In this document: one piece after another, positions 49,115 through 57,954 of the stretch | How positions within the stretch are numbered: position 1 is the first letter of the stretch | Layout of the letters: every line of letters begins with the position of its first letter | Origin: Providencia vermicola | Lineage (GTDB): Bacteria > Pseudomonadota > Gammaproteobacteria > Enterobacterales > Enterobacteriaceae | NCBI RefSeq assembly: GCF_010748935.1 | Contig: NZ_CP048796.1 | Location: 2,049,001-2,113,000, forward strand | Direction of reading: 5' to 3' | Length of the DNA: 64,000 bases | Made by a program: the position numbers and the translations under genes | Notes under the pieces: model-generated | What the model was told of the DNA's origin: nothing | Seen by the model: only the letters and a program-made list of their open reading frames with translations | The model's database searches: none

Positions 49115-50164
49115 ATGGCAACACTATTGCAAAAATCGAAGGTTATGAAGGTTGCTGGCCTGTCACTCGTTGTGTTACTGGCAGCCTGCTCCAGCGATCA
49201 GCGCTATAAACGTCAGGTCAGCGGTAACGAAGACTATCTCGATGCCGCGCCATTGAAAGTGTTAAATATACCTCAGGGAATGACATTACCATTGCAAAAT
49301 GGTGAATATGAAATCCCTAAAGTCACCTCATCGGGCCCAGTAGGTAAAGCACTTGATATTCGCCCTCCAGTATTGTCTATCTCGCAACTCGCGGGTTCAC
49401 GTACTGAAGATAGCGCTGAAGCAAGCCGTTTGTTGCTTGAGAATACACCTGAAAATAGTGCGCTTTGGTCACAAGTCGCAATGATTTTGGAACAACGTAA
49501 TATTCCTGTTTCTTCTAAGGATGATGGTTCGCACGCGATTGAAACCGATTGGGTGAAATGGGAACGTGCAGACGAAGATGTTCCGTTAGAAAGTCGTCAT
49601 AAAGTGACTGTTCAGCCGCAAGGCGGGATGATCGCATTGACTGTCACCAACTTAGGCTTGCGCCAAGGTACCGAGTCGATTAATGATCAGGCCGAAATTC
49701 AGCGTTACAATAAATTATTGTTGAATGAATTAACTGAGAGCCTGTACGCACTACGTGATACCTCGAATAAAAACAGCATTCAAAGTGCTTATGGCATCAT
49801 TGATGTTCAATCAGGTAGTGATTCTACAGGTTTACCTGTGGTTATCGTACGTGCGCCATTTGATGCAGTTTGGGAACGTTTACCACGTACTCTCGAAGGC
49901 GTTGGTATGAAGGTGGGTGACCGTAGCCGTTCAAATGGTTCTGTTATGGTCACCTATAAGGGGCTAAGTAGTTCCGAATGGCAGAATTTAGGTATTGATG
50001 ATCCTTCCATTCCTGAAGCAGATTATAAAATTCAAGTGGGTGATTTGAATAACCGTAGTAGCCTACAGTTTATCAACACCAAAGGTGTACCATTAACTCA
50101 GAAACAAAATGATGATATGGTTGCTGCCTTGAAAGCCGCTTTCAGTAAAGTGGGTAATAAGTAA
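49115..50164 (+). CDS. bamC: Outer membrane assembly lipoprotein BamC
   Basis: Lipoprotein of the BAM complex that inserts outer-membrane barrels, 349 residues. The signal peptide ends in the lipobox LAAC, giving a lipidated Cys at residue 25. The unstructured BamD-binding segment (SSDQRYKRQVSGNEDYLDAA) and VGKALDIRPP are conserved. Two helix-grip domains follow (about 100-210 and 230-345). It sits 16 bases after dapA and is probably co-transcribed with it. Confidence 0.94.
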   Translation: MATLLQKSKVMKVAGLSLVVLLAACSSDQRYKRQVSGNEDYLDAAPLKVLNIPQGMTLPLQNGEYEIPKVTSSGPVGKALDIRPPVLSISQLAGSRTEDSAEASRLLLENTPENSALWSQVAMILEQRNIPVSSKDDGSHAIETDWVKWERADEDVPLESRHKVTVQPQGGMIALTVTNLGLRQGTESINDQAEIQRYNKLLLNELTESLYALRDTSNKNSIQSAYGIIDVQSGSDSTGLPVVIVRAPFDAVWERLPRTLEGVGMKVGDRSRSNGSVMVTYKGLSSSEWQNLGIDDPSIPEADYKIQVGDLNNRSSLQFINTKGVPLTQKQNDDMVAALKAAFSKVGNK

Positions 50165-50182
50165 TTTTTTCTGACTTATCTC

Positions 50183-50220
50183 AAGCCGTGATCCAGCGAT
50201 ATTGGGTCACGGCTTTTTTT
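50183..50220 (+). terminator. dapA-bamC terminator
   Basis: AAGCCGTGA (50183-50191) pairs with TCACGGCTT (50207-50215), followed by T. Confidence 0.9.
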
Positions 50221-50346
50221 ATAACTCACAATCCTGTTTTAACTCTCTTCATGGTCAACGGCATAAAAAGAGCCACCTTGATGACTTCTTTAAAACCTGA
50301 ATTTTAAAATTCGCTGTCAATGGACAAAAAACCAGTGTTTAAGCTT

Positions 50347-50362
50347 AAGTAATCGTTTGCGT
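50347..50362. promoter_or_regulatory. Candidate PurR operator upstream of purC
   Basis: AAGTAATCGTTTGCGT has a perfect right half of the PurR consensus (CGTTTGCGT) and a degenerate left half. purC is a PurR target in E. coli. It lies about 225 bases before the purC start. Confidence 0.55.
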
Positions 50363-50467
50363 CTACACGTGAATTTTATTATCATAAATAGGTGAGGTAG
50401 ATAAAATATTTAATATCAGTTAGTTAGAGAATTAGATGCATTTATTCAATCACTTATCAAAACAGAG

Positions 50468-50520
50468 CAGATAAGTAACGGTAGAGAGCAGATTTAACCC
50501 CTTCTGCGGTTACTTATCTG
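50468..50520. repeat. 12-bp inverted repeat in the purC upstream region
   Basis: CAGATAAGTAAC (50468-50479) is perfectly complementary to GTTACTTATCTG (50509-50520), and a nested GCAGA/TCTGC pair (50488-50507) makes a second short stem. No T-run follows on either strand, so it is not a normal terminator. Confidence 0.8.
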
Positions 50521-50586
50521 AATCTGCGGGTGTCATTTTGCAGGTTGATATCCTAATTGAATAATCCCATCTCTGGAGTGTGTAAG

Positions 50587-51300
50587 ATGCAAAAGAAAGC
50601 TGAGTTGTATCGTGGTAAGGCGAAAACGGTCTATACCACTGAGGATCCTGACCTTTTAATTCTGGAATTCCGTAATGATACATCAGCACTCGATGGAGAG
50701 CGAATCGAGCAGTTCGAGCGTAAAGGGATGGTAAACAATAAGTTTAACCATTTTATTATGAGCAAACTGGAAGAAGCCGGTATCCCAACGCAAATGGAAG
50801 CGTTGCTTTCTGATACTGAAGCACTAGTCAAAAAATTGGATATGGTGCCGGTAGAGTGTGTTATTCGCAACCGAGCAGCCGGTTCTTTGGTTAAACGTCT
50901 TGGTGTTGAAGAAGGGATGGTGTTAAACCCGCCACTGTTTGACTTATTCTTAAAAGATGATGCAAAACATGACCCAATGGTTAATGAGTCCTATTGTGAA
51001 ACTTTTGGCTGGGTAAACAAAGAAAATTTGGCGGAAATGAAGCGCTTAAGTTATAAAGCGAATGAAGTATTATCAAAGATTTTTGCCGATGCAGGGTTGA
51101 TCTTGGTTGATTTTAAACTTGAATTTGGCTTATTTAAAGGTCAAGTGGTTCTTGGCGATGAGTTCTCTCCAGATGGTAGCCGTTTATGGGATAAAGCAAC
51201 CTTAAATAAAATGGATAAAGACCGTTTCCGTCAAAGCCTTGGTGGCTTGATTGAAGCTTATGAAGAGGTGGCTCGTCGTATTGGCGTAGAACTCGATTAA
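50587..51300 (+). CDS. purC: SAICAR synthetase
   Basis: Joins aspartate to CAIR in purine synthesis using ATP. 237 residues, E. coli length. The N-terminal [11 protein letters not shown] (ATP-binding loop), [13 protein letters not shown] near 98 and VDFKLEFG near 178 are conserved. I use the ATG at 50587, with GGAG about 9 bases upstream; an in-frame ATG 10 codons earlier would add residues PurC lacks. Confidence 0.95.
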   Translation: MQKKAELYRGKAKTVYTTEDPDLLILEFRNDTSALDGERIEQFERKGMVNNKFNHFIMSKLEEAGIPTQMEALLSDTEALVKKLDMVPVECVIRNRAAGSLVKRLGVEEGMVLNPPLFDLFLKDDAKHDPMVNESYCETFGWVNKENLAEMKRLSYKANEVLSKIFADAGLILVDFKLEFGLFKGQVVLGDEFSPDGSRLWDKATLNKMDKDRFRQSLGGLIEAYEEVARRIGVELD

Positions 51301-51321
51301 TGAACAATTAAAGCCGTCACT

Positions 51322-51354
51322 AAAAAGTCGCTCATATAAGAGCGACTTTTTTTT
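51322..51354. terminator. Bidirectional terminator after purC
   Basis: An 11-bp stem AAAAGTCGCTC/GAGCGACTTTT with a short AT loop and flanking A/T runs, shared by purC and the converging gene. Confidence 0.9.
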
Positions 51355-51360
51355 GGGGAT

Positions 51361-51780
51361 TTATTGTTGATTCGTGCAATTAGATTGTTGATTTAACCGT
51401 TGGCAGCCCGCTGTCGCTGATAGGTTAACGGGTTTACCTTGTTCGGATAGCCATAATTTTAGCTGCTCAGCCGCTGGGTGGCGTGTAAAGGCCGTCTGGC
51501 GCATTTTTTCATTCTTTTCACCATACTCTACTAGTTTATTATCAATAAAAATAAAATGTTGGACGGTGAAGGAGGTGGAAGACGTCATTGTAAAATGTTT
51601 TGTATAGAGCAGTAGAGTGGCATCTTGCTGTGTCGCTGAGTCAGCAGGGGATCCCATAATAGAGACCACTTGTTGTGGCGTCATGCCAGTGGTGATAGCC
51701 GTTAATGGGTTTGTTGAAGCATAGCCCACAAGGGAAAATGCTAGAATAAATATTACATAGATAGCTTTAATCGTGTGCAT
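51361..51780 (-). CDS. Small exported SmpA/OmlA (BamE)-fold protein
   Basis: A 139-residue exported protein: signal peptide (about 1-21, ending GYA-ST), then the phrase ITTGMTPQQVVSIMGSPADS, the helix signature of the SmpA/OmlA/BamE-like fold. It has no lipobox Cys, so it is not BamE itself. Two Cys near the C-terminus (GCQRLNQQSNC) may form a disulfide. It lies 84 bases downstream of the ECF operon and could be read with it. Function unknown. Confidence 0.65.
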   Translation of the reverse strand: MHTIKAIYVIFILAFSLVGYASTNPLTAITTGMTPQQVVSIMGSPADSATQQDATLLLYTKHFTMTSSTSFTVQHFIFIDNKLVEYGEKNEKMRQTAFTRHPAAEQLKLWLSEQGKPVNLSATAGCQRLNQQSNCTNQQ

Positions 51781-51863
51781 AATGTTCTCCGTCTTATTGA
51801 ATGGGAATAAAGCTATTATTTTTAGGCTAGCCAGCGTGGACAGTTTATGAATATTGGCGTCGT

Positions 51864-52700
51864 TTAATCAATCGAAATCACGTGAGTACCGATAAATGTC
51901 GATGACTTGGCAATAAATTTGTTAGCCCAACATTTAGGGTCGTTTTCTCGTTCAAGACCAAGTGCATTGCTCAATGAATAAAGTGTTGGGGCGGGTAAGA
52001 CCGAATCAGGTTGTAAATCAGGGTGGCATAACGTATGTTCCGGAGGACCATCAGCAATCACGGTTCCCGCAGATAAGTGGATAGCTCGCTTAAAATTACG
52101 TGCGACAAAATCAAGATCATGGCTAATGGCAAGTATTGTTGTTCCCATCGATTGCTGTAAGGCGAGCCACTGTTCAAAACGGCTCAACCAACATGCATCA
52201 AAGTCACGAGTAGGTTCGTCTAATAAGAGAATTTTAGGGGCAACAGCACTCAAACAGGCGACGGCAACCATTCGTCGTTGACCCGCGTTTAAATCGAGAG
52301 GGTGGCTATCTGCCACATCTTGCAGATGAACACTTTTCAGTGTTTTTAGGGTGCGTTCATTAATCTCTTGTTGAGATAATTTCTGACGACGAAGCCCAAA
52401 GGCAACTTCATCTTTCACACGACTATGAAAGATTTGCTTTTCAACTTCTTGAAATAAAATACCAATTTGATTGGCTCGTTGCATGGCGTTGAGCGTTGAA
52501 AGCTTGTGACAATTAACCTGAATTTGTCCTTGTGTTGGACGTAATAATCCTGCAATAAGCCGCAATAGTGTTGATTTGCCAGCGCCATTATCCCCCACGA
52601 GTGCAACACTTTCACCAGTATTTATCGTGAGTGTCAATTGAGAGATCGTCGCATGCATGGCATTAGGCCAACGGTATTCTAGGTTATCAACGACTATCAT
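51864..52700 (-). CDS. ECF-type transporter ATPase (second, A2-like)
   Basis: ABC ATPase of 278 residues. Walker A is GDNGAGKSTLLRL near 37, the Q loop FQEVEKQ near 81, Walker B LLLLDEPTRDFD near 158 and the H-loop His in AISHDLDF near 193, all in order. Its signature motif is LNAGQ in place of LSGGQ. I start at the ATG at 52700 (AAGGA 6 bases upstream), which overlaps the first ATPase gene by 14 bases. It should pair with the neighbouring ATPase to power the ECF importer. Confidence 0.85.
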   Translation of the reverse strand: MIVVDNLEYRWPNAMHATISQLTLTINTGESVALVGDNGAGKSTLLRLIAGLLRPTQGQIQVNCHKLSTLNAMQRANQIGILFQEVEKQIFHSRVKDEVAFGLRRQKLSQQEINERTLKTLKSVHLQDVADSHPLDLNAGQRRMVAVACLSAVAPKILLLDEPTRDFDACWLSRFEQWLALQQSMGTTILAISHDLDFVARNFKRAIHLSAGTVIADGPPEHTLCHPDLQPDSVLPAPTLYSLSNALGLERENDPKCWANKFIAKSSTFIGTHVISID

Positions 52701-53529
52701 GGTAATCCTTAAAGGCATTCAGCAAAGCGTTATCGTCAGTTGGGAGTGCGGCTTGCCAATGGTTTTGATTCATTAAGTGACCCAAAACACGCCAAGCATC
52801 AGGCATATTAATAGTCGGTTGCGCCGCAGTAAAAACACGCGTTTTGTCATGGCTAGCAATCACCTTGCCATGCGCTAATAACATTAATTGTTCACAAAAG
52901 CTGATCGCAGGAAGCAGGTTACGTTCGAATAAAATCACACTGCAACCTGTTTGCTGAGAATACTGTTTTAAGTTGAGTAACATGGTTTGTGTGGCTTTTG
53001 GCGTTAAACGACTGAAGGCTTCATCCAATAAGAGCAGTTTAGGTTGCATTGCGAGGGCACAGGCAATCACAACACGTTGCGCTTCTCCTCCTGATAAAGA
53101 ATTTGGGTGGCGGTCACGAAGTCTCTCACTATGAGTTAACCGCATAGCGTCATTGACTCGTTGCCTAATTTGTTCTTCAGGTAATCCAAGGTTTTCAGGG
53201 CCAAAGGCAATTTCTTGTTCTACGCTAAATCCACATCCTGATAATTGAAGTTGTGGTGCTTGTTGAACCAACTGCCTTTGACTACTGAGTGCAGCCAAAT
53301 GGTTATTCGATATTGGTTGTGATAAGACTTCAGCGACACCGTCAAGCTTGCCTGTGAGCAGCTCAGGAAACCAACCGCAAAGAAGCTGAGCTAACGTGCT
53401 TTTGCCACTACCATTACCACCAAATACCGCAAGCCACTGACCTGCGGACAATTGGATGTCGACAGGTCCGAGAGGAGAAAACTCGGTATTGCTAGGTATG
53501 AAAACCAATTGCTGTAAATTTACCACCAC
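52687..53529 (-). CDS. ECF-type transporter ATPase (first, A1-like)
   Basis: ABC ATPase of 280 residues, start GTG with GGAGG 8 bases upstream. Walker A is GGNGSGKSTLAQL near 36 and the signature LSGGEAQRVV is good. The D loop (SRLTPKA for SxLDPxx) and the H loop (VILFERNL where VILVTHDL is usual; His replaced by Arg) deviate. It overlaps the transmembrane T gene by 10 bases. These deviations suggest weak catalysis at the site built from its own Walker motifs. Confidence 0.85.
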   Translation of the reverse strand: MVVNLQQLVFIPSNTEFSPLGPVDIQLSAGQWLAVFGGNGSGKSTLAQLLCGWFPELLTGKLDGVAEVLSQPISNNHLAALSSQRQLVQQAPQLQLSGCGFSVEQEIAFGPENLGLPEEQIRQRVNDAMRLTHSERLRDRHPNSLSGGEAQRVVIACALAMQPKLLLLDEAFSRLTPKATQTMLLNLKQYSQQTGCSVILFERNLLPAISFCEQLMLLAHGKVIASHDKTRVFTAAQPTINMPDAWRVLGHLMNQNHWQAALPTDDNALLNAFKDYHDSR

Positions 53530-54224
53530 CAGCGGATCCCTCCTTCAATGACAATGACCATTAGAAGGCTATAACGGAAAATACTTTGCATCGTACTGTC
53601 TTTAGGGGCATCTAGAGTTGTGCGATGACTGACAGAACGAAAGCCTCGCATATCTAATGCCGCGCCACGAATTGCCATCTCACTCAATGTTTGAGTCATG
53701 AGAGGCAATAATAAAGCAGGTAATGAAATCAATCGTTGCCAAAGATGACCATCAAGGGGAACGCCTCTTGCGAGCTGAGCTTCCTTAATGCTCGCTAATT
53801 GCTGACGTAATTGTTCCAGAAAGAGTAATGGCCCAGCGAATAAATATGAAAAGCTGCTGGGCAATCGGCTGGCGAACAGTGCTCGAATAAATTTTTCAGT
53901 TGGTACGTATTGTAACCACAGCTGTGCGCTACTCATAATGGCGAATAGTTGAAACCATAAAATAAGCGCTTTTTGTTGCTGGGGTGTTGTTGTAAATTCA
54001 CCAGTCAGCCAATAGGCTAGCCATCCGCCATGGATCAACCATAAGCCACACGCCATTGGTAGCATAAACCAACACACAAACCTCCAACGATAGCGAGCCT
54101 GTCGCCAAATCAGCAAAGCAGCGAAGCTGGCTAAACTGATTGTGATTAATGGCCAGCCAAACGGCAGCAGCACTACGCTGATACTCAACCAAAGCCATAA
54201 TGTTAGCGACGTAAAAGGGTGCAT
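53520..54224 (-). CDS. ECF transporter transmembrane T component (EcfT-like)
   Basis: A 234-residue membrane protein with about five helices. The two coupling-helix motifs expected of ECF-T proteins are present as LARGVPLDG near 160 and LDMRGFRS near 200 (the second has MRG for ARG). I start at the ATG at 54224, two bases past the stop of the S component gene; the frame opens 24 codons earlier inside that gene. It joins the S protein to the two ATPases. Confidence 0.82.
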   Translation of the reverse strand: MHPFTSLTLWLWLSISVVLLPFGWPLITISLASFAALLIWRQARYRWRFVCWFMLPMACGLWLIHGGWLAYWLTGEFTTTPQQQKALILWFQLFAIMSSAQLWLQYVPTEKFIRALFASRLPSSFSYLFAGPLLFLEQLRQQLASIKEAQLARGVPLDGHLWQRLISLPALLLPLMTQTLSEMAIRGAALDMRGFRSVSHRTTLDAPKDSTMQSIFRYSLLMVIVIEGGIRWWW

Positions 54225-54226
54225 AC

Positions 54227-54808
54227 TTATCTGACTCGAGCCATATGCGGAAAATTCTGTTGTGCACGTAACGGTAAGCGGCGTACTAACAACCAAGCGA
54301 TTAATGCAGAAAGAATTTTATCCGCGATATTGGCACCTAAGACAGTAATAGCGACAGACTCAAGTAAGTTTTCCCCAACAGCATGGAAATAAGCGACAAA
54401 GAAATCCGCACCGCTACCCGTTGTGCCAGCAAACAGGTAGGTACGAATTGGTACGGCAACTAGCATCAACGCCAATGTAATAATCACGCCAGACAGAATA
54501 ACGCGCGGTAATGTACGGAATAGCCCTGCATGAGCGAGCAAACCAGCACTAAGACCTATCATCATAGCAACGGGTGCGAATGCCGCTGCAATAGGGCCAC
54601 TTAGCAATCCCCATAATAAATTGGTTAATAACCCTGTTAATACCGCAATCCATGGTCCGGCTAACAATGCACAGATCAACGTGCCGATCGAATCAAGAAA
54701 GATAGGCAGCTTAATCATGGAGCTGATTTGTCCACCTAACATATTAATGGCGATTGAAAAAACAATAAGTACCAAAGTACGACTTGAAAGAATAGGTGAT
54801 TTAGACAT
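54227..54808 (-). CDS. ECF transporter substrate-binding S component, substrate unknown
   Basis: A 193-residue very hydrophobic protein with about six membrane helices. FLDSIGTLICALLAGPWIAVL and the G/P-rich helix ends fit the small ECF S components (vitamin or micronutrient binders). I cannot say which ligand it binds: no riboswitch precedes the operon and the neighbours are not biosynthetic. The C-terminal end is basic. It lies between the PPC-domain gene and the T component. Confidence 0.75.
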   Translation of the reverse strand: MSKSPILSSRTLVLIVFSIAINMLGGQISSMIKLPIFLDSIGTLICALLAGPWIAVLTGLLTNLLWGLLSGPIAAAFAPVAMMIGLSAGLLAHAGLFRTLPRVILSGVIITLALMLVAVPIRTYLFAGTTGSGADFFVAYFHAVGENLLESVAITVLGANIADKILSALIAWLLVRRLPLRAQQNFPHMARVR

Positions 54809-54838
54809 GGAAATTTCGATCCTTAGTGGATTAACCCG

Positions 54839-55282
54839 TTATTTATCATGATGGTTGTGGCGTTGGGTAACAACGAGTTCGTCATAACCGGATAATTGAC
54901 AATATTCTCGAGTGAAGGTGATGTTATCTAACTCTCCAATGACTAATTCTAAGGTTGTTCTCACGGTACAACCGTTCATCATATGCCCACCTTGAACATG
55001 ACCATTTTCATCTGAGATAGCTAAATGCAAATGTTCACTCGTCGCATCTAAGGTGCCGATCAGAGAAACGACTTCATACTTACCCATGATCTGCTGGGTT
55101 TCTTCTCTTCCAGCAAAACGTAGATTAACTTGGGTTAAGCTACCAACACAGCCCGCAATAAAAGCGGCTTTCAATTGATTTTGTTGAATAAAATTACGTA
55201 ATGTTGGAATGACATCATCGTCTGGCTGCAAGCGAAGGGCGAAATAACGCGCGCCAGAAGATGGAAGCCGAGCTGCATTCAT
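54839..55282 (-). CDS. PPC/DUF296-domain protein heading the ECF operon
   Basis: A 147-residue protein of the PPC (plants and prokaryotes conserved, DUF296) fold. It has the HLHLAISDENGHVQGGHM signature (about 90-108), in which three His can bind a metal ion, and forms trimers in known structures. In plants the domain sits with AT-hooks; here it is alone. I start at the ATG at 55282 (AGGAT upstream), since the frame above it encodes only AT-rich junk. It is the first gene of the transporter operon, 30 bases before the S component, so it may sense or handle the transported compound. Confidence 0.8.
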   Translation of the reverse strand: MNAARLPSSGARYFALRLQPDDDVIPTLRNFIQQNQLKAAFIAGCVGSLTQVNLRFAGREETQQIMGKYEVVSLIGTLDATSEHLHLAISDENGHVQGGHMMNGCTVRTTLELVIGELDNITFTREYCQLSGYDELVVTQRHNHHDK

Positions 55283-55671
55283 GCTTATGATCCTAAATAT
55301 ACTTATAATTTGAATATGATATGGTTTTTCTATTAATAGAAACGCAGTGATAAAGTTAATTATAATAATTTTATATTTATCTGCTGGTATTGTAAGTAAC
55401 AATCAATGAGATATCAGCAACAAAGTGTTTTATCGTGATCGTTTGATTAAAAGTAGGCTTAATTTATGTTAAGTAAAGAATAAACGTCTAAGAGGCAATA
55501 TAACCATTTTATTTGTAAGGTTAATATCGCGAATATCTGTGTTAATTCAGTGGGCTCATTTATCTATTTGCGTGTGATGACGATGTGCAAATAAAAATAA
55601 TTAATCAAGTTATGCCATTTTTAGGTTTAAACTACGGGTTAACAATTTATTAACTCATTATGGAGGTAACG

Positions 55672-56562
55672 ATGCGTTGGCAAGACCGTCGTCGTAGTAA
55701 CAATATCGAGGATAGACGATCCGAAAATACCCCTCGTGATTATCGCAATACTGGTGGTGGAATGCGTATTCCTCTACGCGGAAAAAGTGGCCTTGTGATC
55801 CTGATTGTTATTGTGGTCGCCGGTTACTATGGTGTTGACCTGACAGGTTTAATTACAGGTGAACCTATTAGTAACCCATCATCTCAGCAAGCACAAAAAA
55901 GAGCGATTAGTCCACAAGAAGAACAGCTGGCAGATTTTACGTCAGTGATGCTGGCTTCCACTGAAGACATATGGCAGTCAGAATTCAAAAAATTAGGTAA
56001 ACAGTATCAGCAGCCAAAGCTCGTTATTTATCGCAACGGCACCTCAACAGCATGTGGTCAAGGTAAAGCCTTTATGGGCCCATTTTATTGCCCAGCAGAC
56101 AGTAAAGTGTATATCGACCTCTCATTTTACAATGACATGAAAACTAAATTAGGTGCGGGTGGTGAATTTGCACAAGGGTATGTTATCGCTCATGAAATTG
56201 GTCATCATGTCCAACACTTATTAGGTGTTGAGCAGCAGGTGAGACGATTACAGCAAGGCATGAGTACAAAAGAAGCCAATAAATTATCTGTCAAACTTGA
56301 GTTACAGGCCGACTGTTTTGCGGGAGTTTGGGGACATAATATGGACAAAGAAGGCATATTAGATGATGGGGATCTGCAATCGGCGTTGAATGCCGCGCAA
56401 GCCATTGGTGATGATAGGCTGCAACAACAAAGTCAAGGTCGTGTTATCCCTGACAGCTTTACGCATGGCACGTCTCAACAACGCTATTTTTGGTTTAAAA
56501 AAGGGTTTGAAACGGGAGATATCAACAGTTGTAACACCTTTTCGGCTAAAAACAACATTTAA
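55672..56562 (+). CDS. ypfJ: Neutral zinc metallopeptidase YpfJ
   Basis: A 296-residue protein with a basic N-terminus, one transmembrane helix (about 40-58) and a periplasmic zinc peptidase domain. The motif [15 protein letters not shown] (near 172-186) carries the HExxH zinc site, and a downstream Glu in [10 protein letters not shown] is likely the third ligand region. The ATG at 55672 has GGAGGTAACG upstream. In E. coli ypfJ lies near purC and tmcA, as here. Confidence 0.9.
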   Translation: MRWQDRRRSNNIEDRRSENTPRDYRNTGGGMRIPLRGKSGLVILIVIVVAGYYGVDLTGLITGEPISNPSSQQAQKRAISPQEEQLADFTSVMLASTEDIWQSEFKKLGKQYQQPKLVIYRNGTSTACGQGKAFMGPFYCPADSKVYIDLSFYNDMKTKLGAGGEFAQGYVIAHEIGHHVQHLLGVEQQVRRLQQGMSTKEANKLSVKLELQADCFAGVWGHNMDKEGILDDGDLQSALNAAQAIGDDRLQQQSQGRVIPDSFTHGTSQQRYFWFKKGFETGDINSCNTFSAKNNI

Positions 56563-56571
56563 GGGGAGTGG

Positions 56572-56865
56572 ATGAAACTTAGTGAAAGTGTTAGCAGCGC
56601 CATAAGGACGTTTAGTTATTTTATGGCCAGTGGTTCACACGTTATGCTTGAGGGGGTTGATTACTTATCTCTTTATGGTGAAGAGCCCAGTGCAATTGAA
56701 CAAGCCTACGCTATTTTTATCAATACCCTTGAAATTGATGAAGCAGGGGAAGTTTTGAATTTTATTCACGCACAAAAAAGAGCAACTGATTATATTCGCA
56801 GTTATTGTGATGCATCCTTTAATGTGGAACCCCCCTATGAAGAGTGGGAAGTCGCTTTATATTAA
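56572..56865 (+). CDS. Small acidic soluble protein, unknown function
   Basis: A 97-residue protein with no signal peptide or membrane segment, mostly helical and acidic. It starts 9 bases after the ypfJ stop with AAGGGGAG upstream, so it is translated from the ypfJ transcript. No family recognised. No such gene follows ypfJ in the E. coli order as I remember it. Confidence 0.65.
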   Translation: MKLSESVSSAIRTFSYFMASGSHVMLEGVDYLSLYGEEPSAIEQAYAIFINTLEIDEAGEVLNFIHAQKRATDYIRSYCDASFNVEPPYEEWEVALY

Positions 56866-56906
56866 GCACTGAGTGGATTATTAAAACCCCCTTGAGAGAG
56901 GTTTCA

Positions 56907-57299
56907 GTGCCACAGCTAAAGTGTACGATAACTACTATTTGCTTGTGTATAGGATTGAATCATGCGTTAGCGAAAACGCATTATACGATGCAAGATTTTT
57001 CATCTGAGGGGATGTTAACATTTTCTATTAATTTACCTAAAACTGGCCATGAGCAAAAACTCATCGTTAGAGGAGAGGTTTGGGGCCTAAAGTCACAGGT
57101 TAGTCAGCCACAATGCGAAGGTACATTATTAAATAAAAACACCAATAACGAATGGATAGTGCCAAAAGATTGCGAGTGTGTTTTTTGGCATGTACATCCG
57201 TATAAAATTGAGAAAGGGCACATTGATGCTTCTAAACAAGCCACAGTGTTTATTGCCGATGAGCCCCATCATAAAAAACGCGATTACTCTCTGAACTGA
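56907..57299 (+). CDS. Small exported protein, unknown function (GTG start)
   Basis: A 130-residue protein with a Sec signal peptide (VPQLKCTITTICLCIGLNH region, cleavage near ALA at about 21-23). The mature chain has Cys in QPQCEGTLL and PKDCECVFWHVHPY. I start at the GTG at 56907, with GAGAGAGG upstream, because this puts the signal peptide at the N-terminus; an in-frame ATG at 56844 lies inside the preceding gene. Third gene of a possible ypfJ operon. Confidence 0.6.
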   Translation: MPQLKCTITTICLCIGLNHALAKTHYTMQDFSSEGMLTFSINLPKTGHEQKLIVRGEVWGLKSQVSQPQCEGTLLNKNTNNEWIVPKDCECVFWHVHPYKIEKGHIDASKQATVFIADEPHHKKRDYSLN

Positions 57300-57494
57300 C
57301 GTCCTTAAATTTCAAAAATAAAATAATAGCGATAGGTGGTGAGCCTGTTAAAACGTTATTTCAGGCATATATTGGGCAATAATAATATACGCTTAGGTTT
57401 GATTCTTATTCGGGGAGCCAATAACATAGGCGTTACTTTTTATTTTTAGCGATCCTTATAAGCAAAAAATAGCGTTTTTTACAGGGAATATGAT

Positions 57495-57947
57495 ATGAGT
57501 CAGGTTGATCCTACTTTGATAATTTTATTAGTTTTAGCGGGTCTTGGGATCATTAGTCATAATATGACAGTGACACTAGCGATGTTATTTCTTTTAGTCG
57601 TACGTATAACGCCTTTAAATAATTTTTTCCCTTGGGTAGAAAAATATGGTTTAACGATCGGGGTTTTAATCTTAACAATTGGCGTTATGGCCCCTATTGC
57701 AAGCGGTAAAATCTCTGCACAAGATGTATTAGGTTCTTTTTTAAACTGGAAATCACTGCTGGCTATCGTGATAGGGATTTTAGTTTCTTGGCTAGGTAGC
57801 CGAGGCGTGACATTAATGTCACATCAACCCTCAACAGTGGCAGGTTTATTAGTGGGTACGGTGATTGGTGTGGCGCTATTTCGTGGTGTGCCTGTCGGTC
57901 CTCTTATTGCCGCGGGGATATTATCATTGTTGATTGGGAAATCTTAG
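57495..57947 (+). CDS. yeaL: DUF441 membrane protein (YeaL-type)
   Basis: A 150-residue membrane protein with four or five hydrophobic segments. It matches the DUF441/YeaL family: [20 protein letters not shown] near 12 and the glycine-rich end ([16 protein letters not shown]). Function unknown. AGGGAA upstream. The stop lies 7 bases before the tmcA start, so both are probably transcribed together. In E. coli yeaL is elsewhere. Confidence 0.85.
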   Translation: MSQVDPTLIILLVLAGLGIISHNMTVTLAMLFLLVVRITPLNNFFPWVEKYGLTIGVLILTIGVMAPIASGKISAQDVLGSFLNWKSLLAIVIGILVSWLGSRGVTLMSHQPSTVAGLLVGTVIGVALFRGVPVGPLIAAGILSLLIGKS

Positions 57948-57954
57948 CAAAGAT

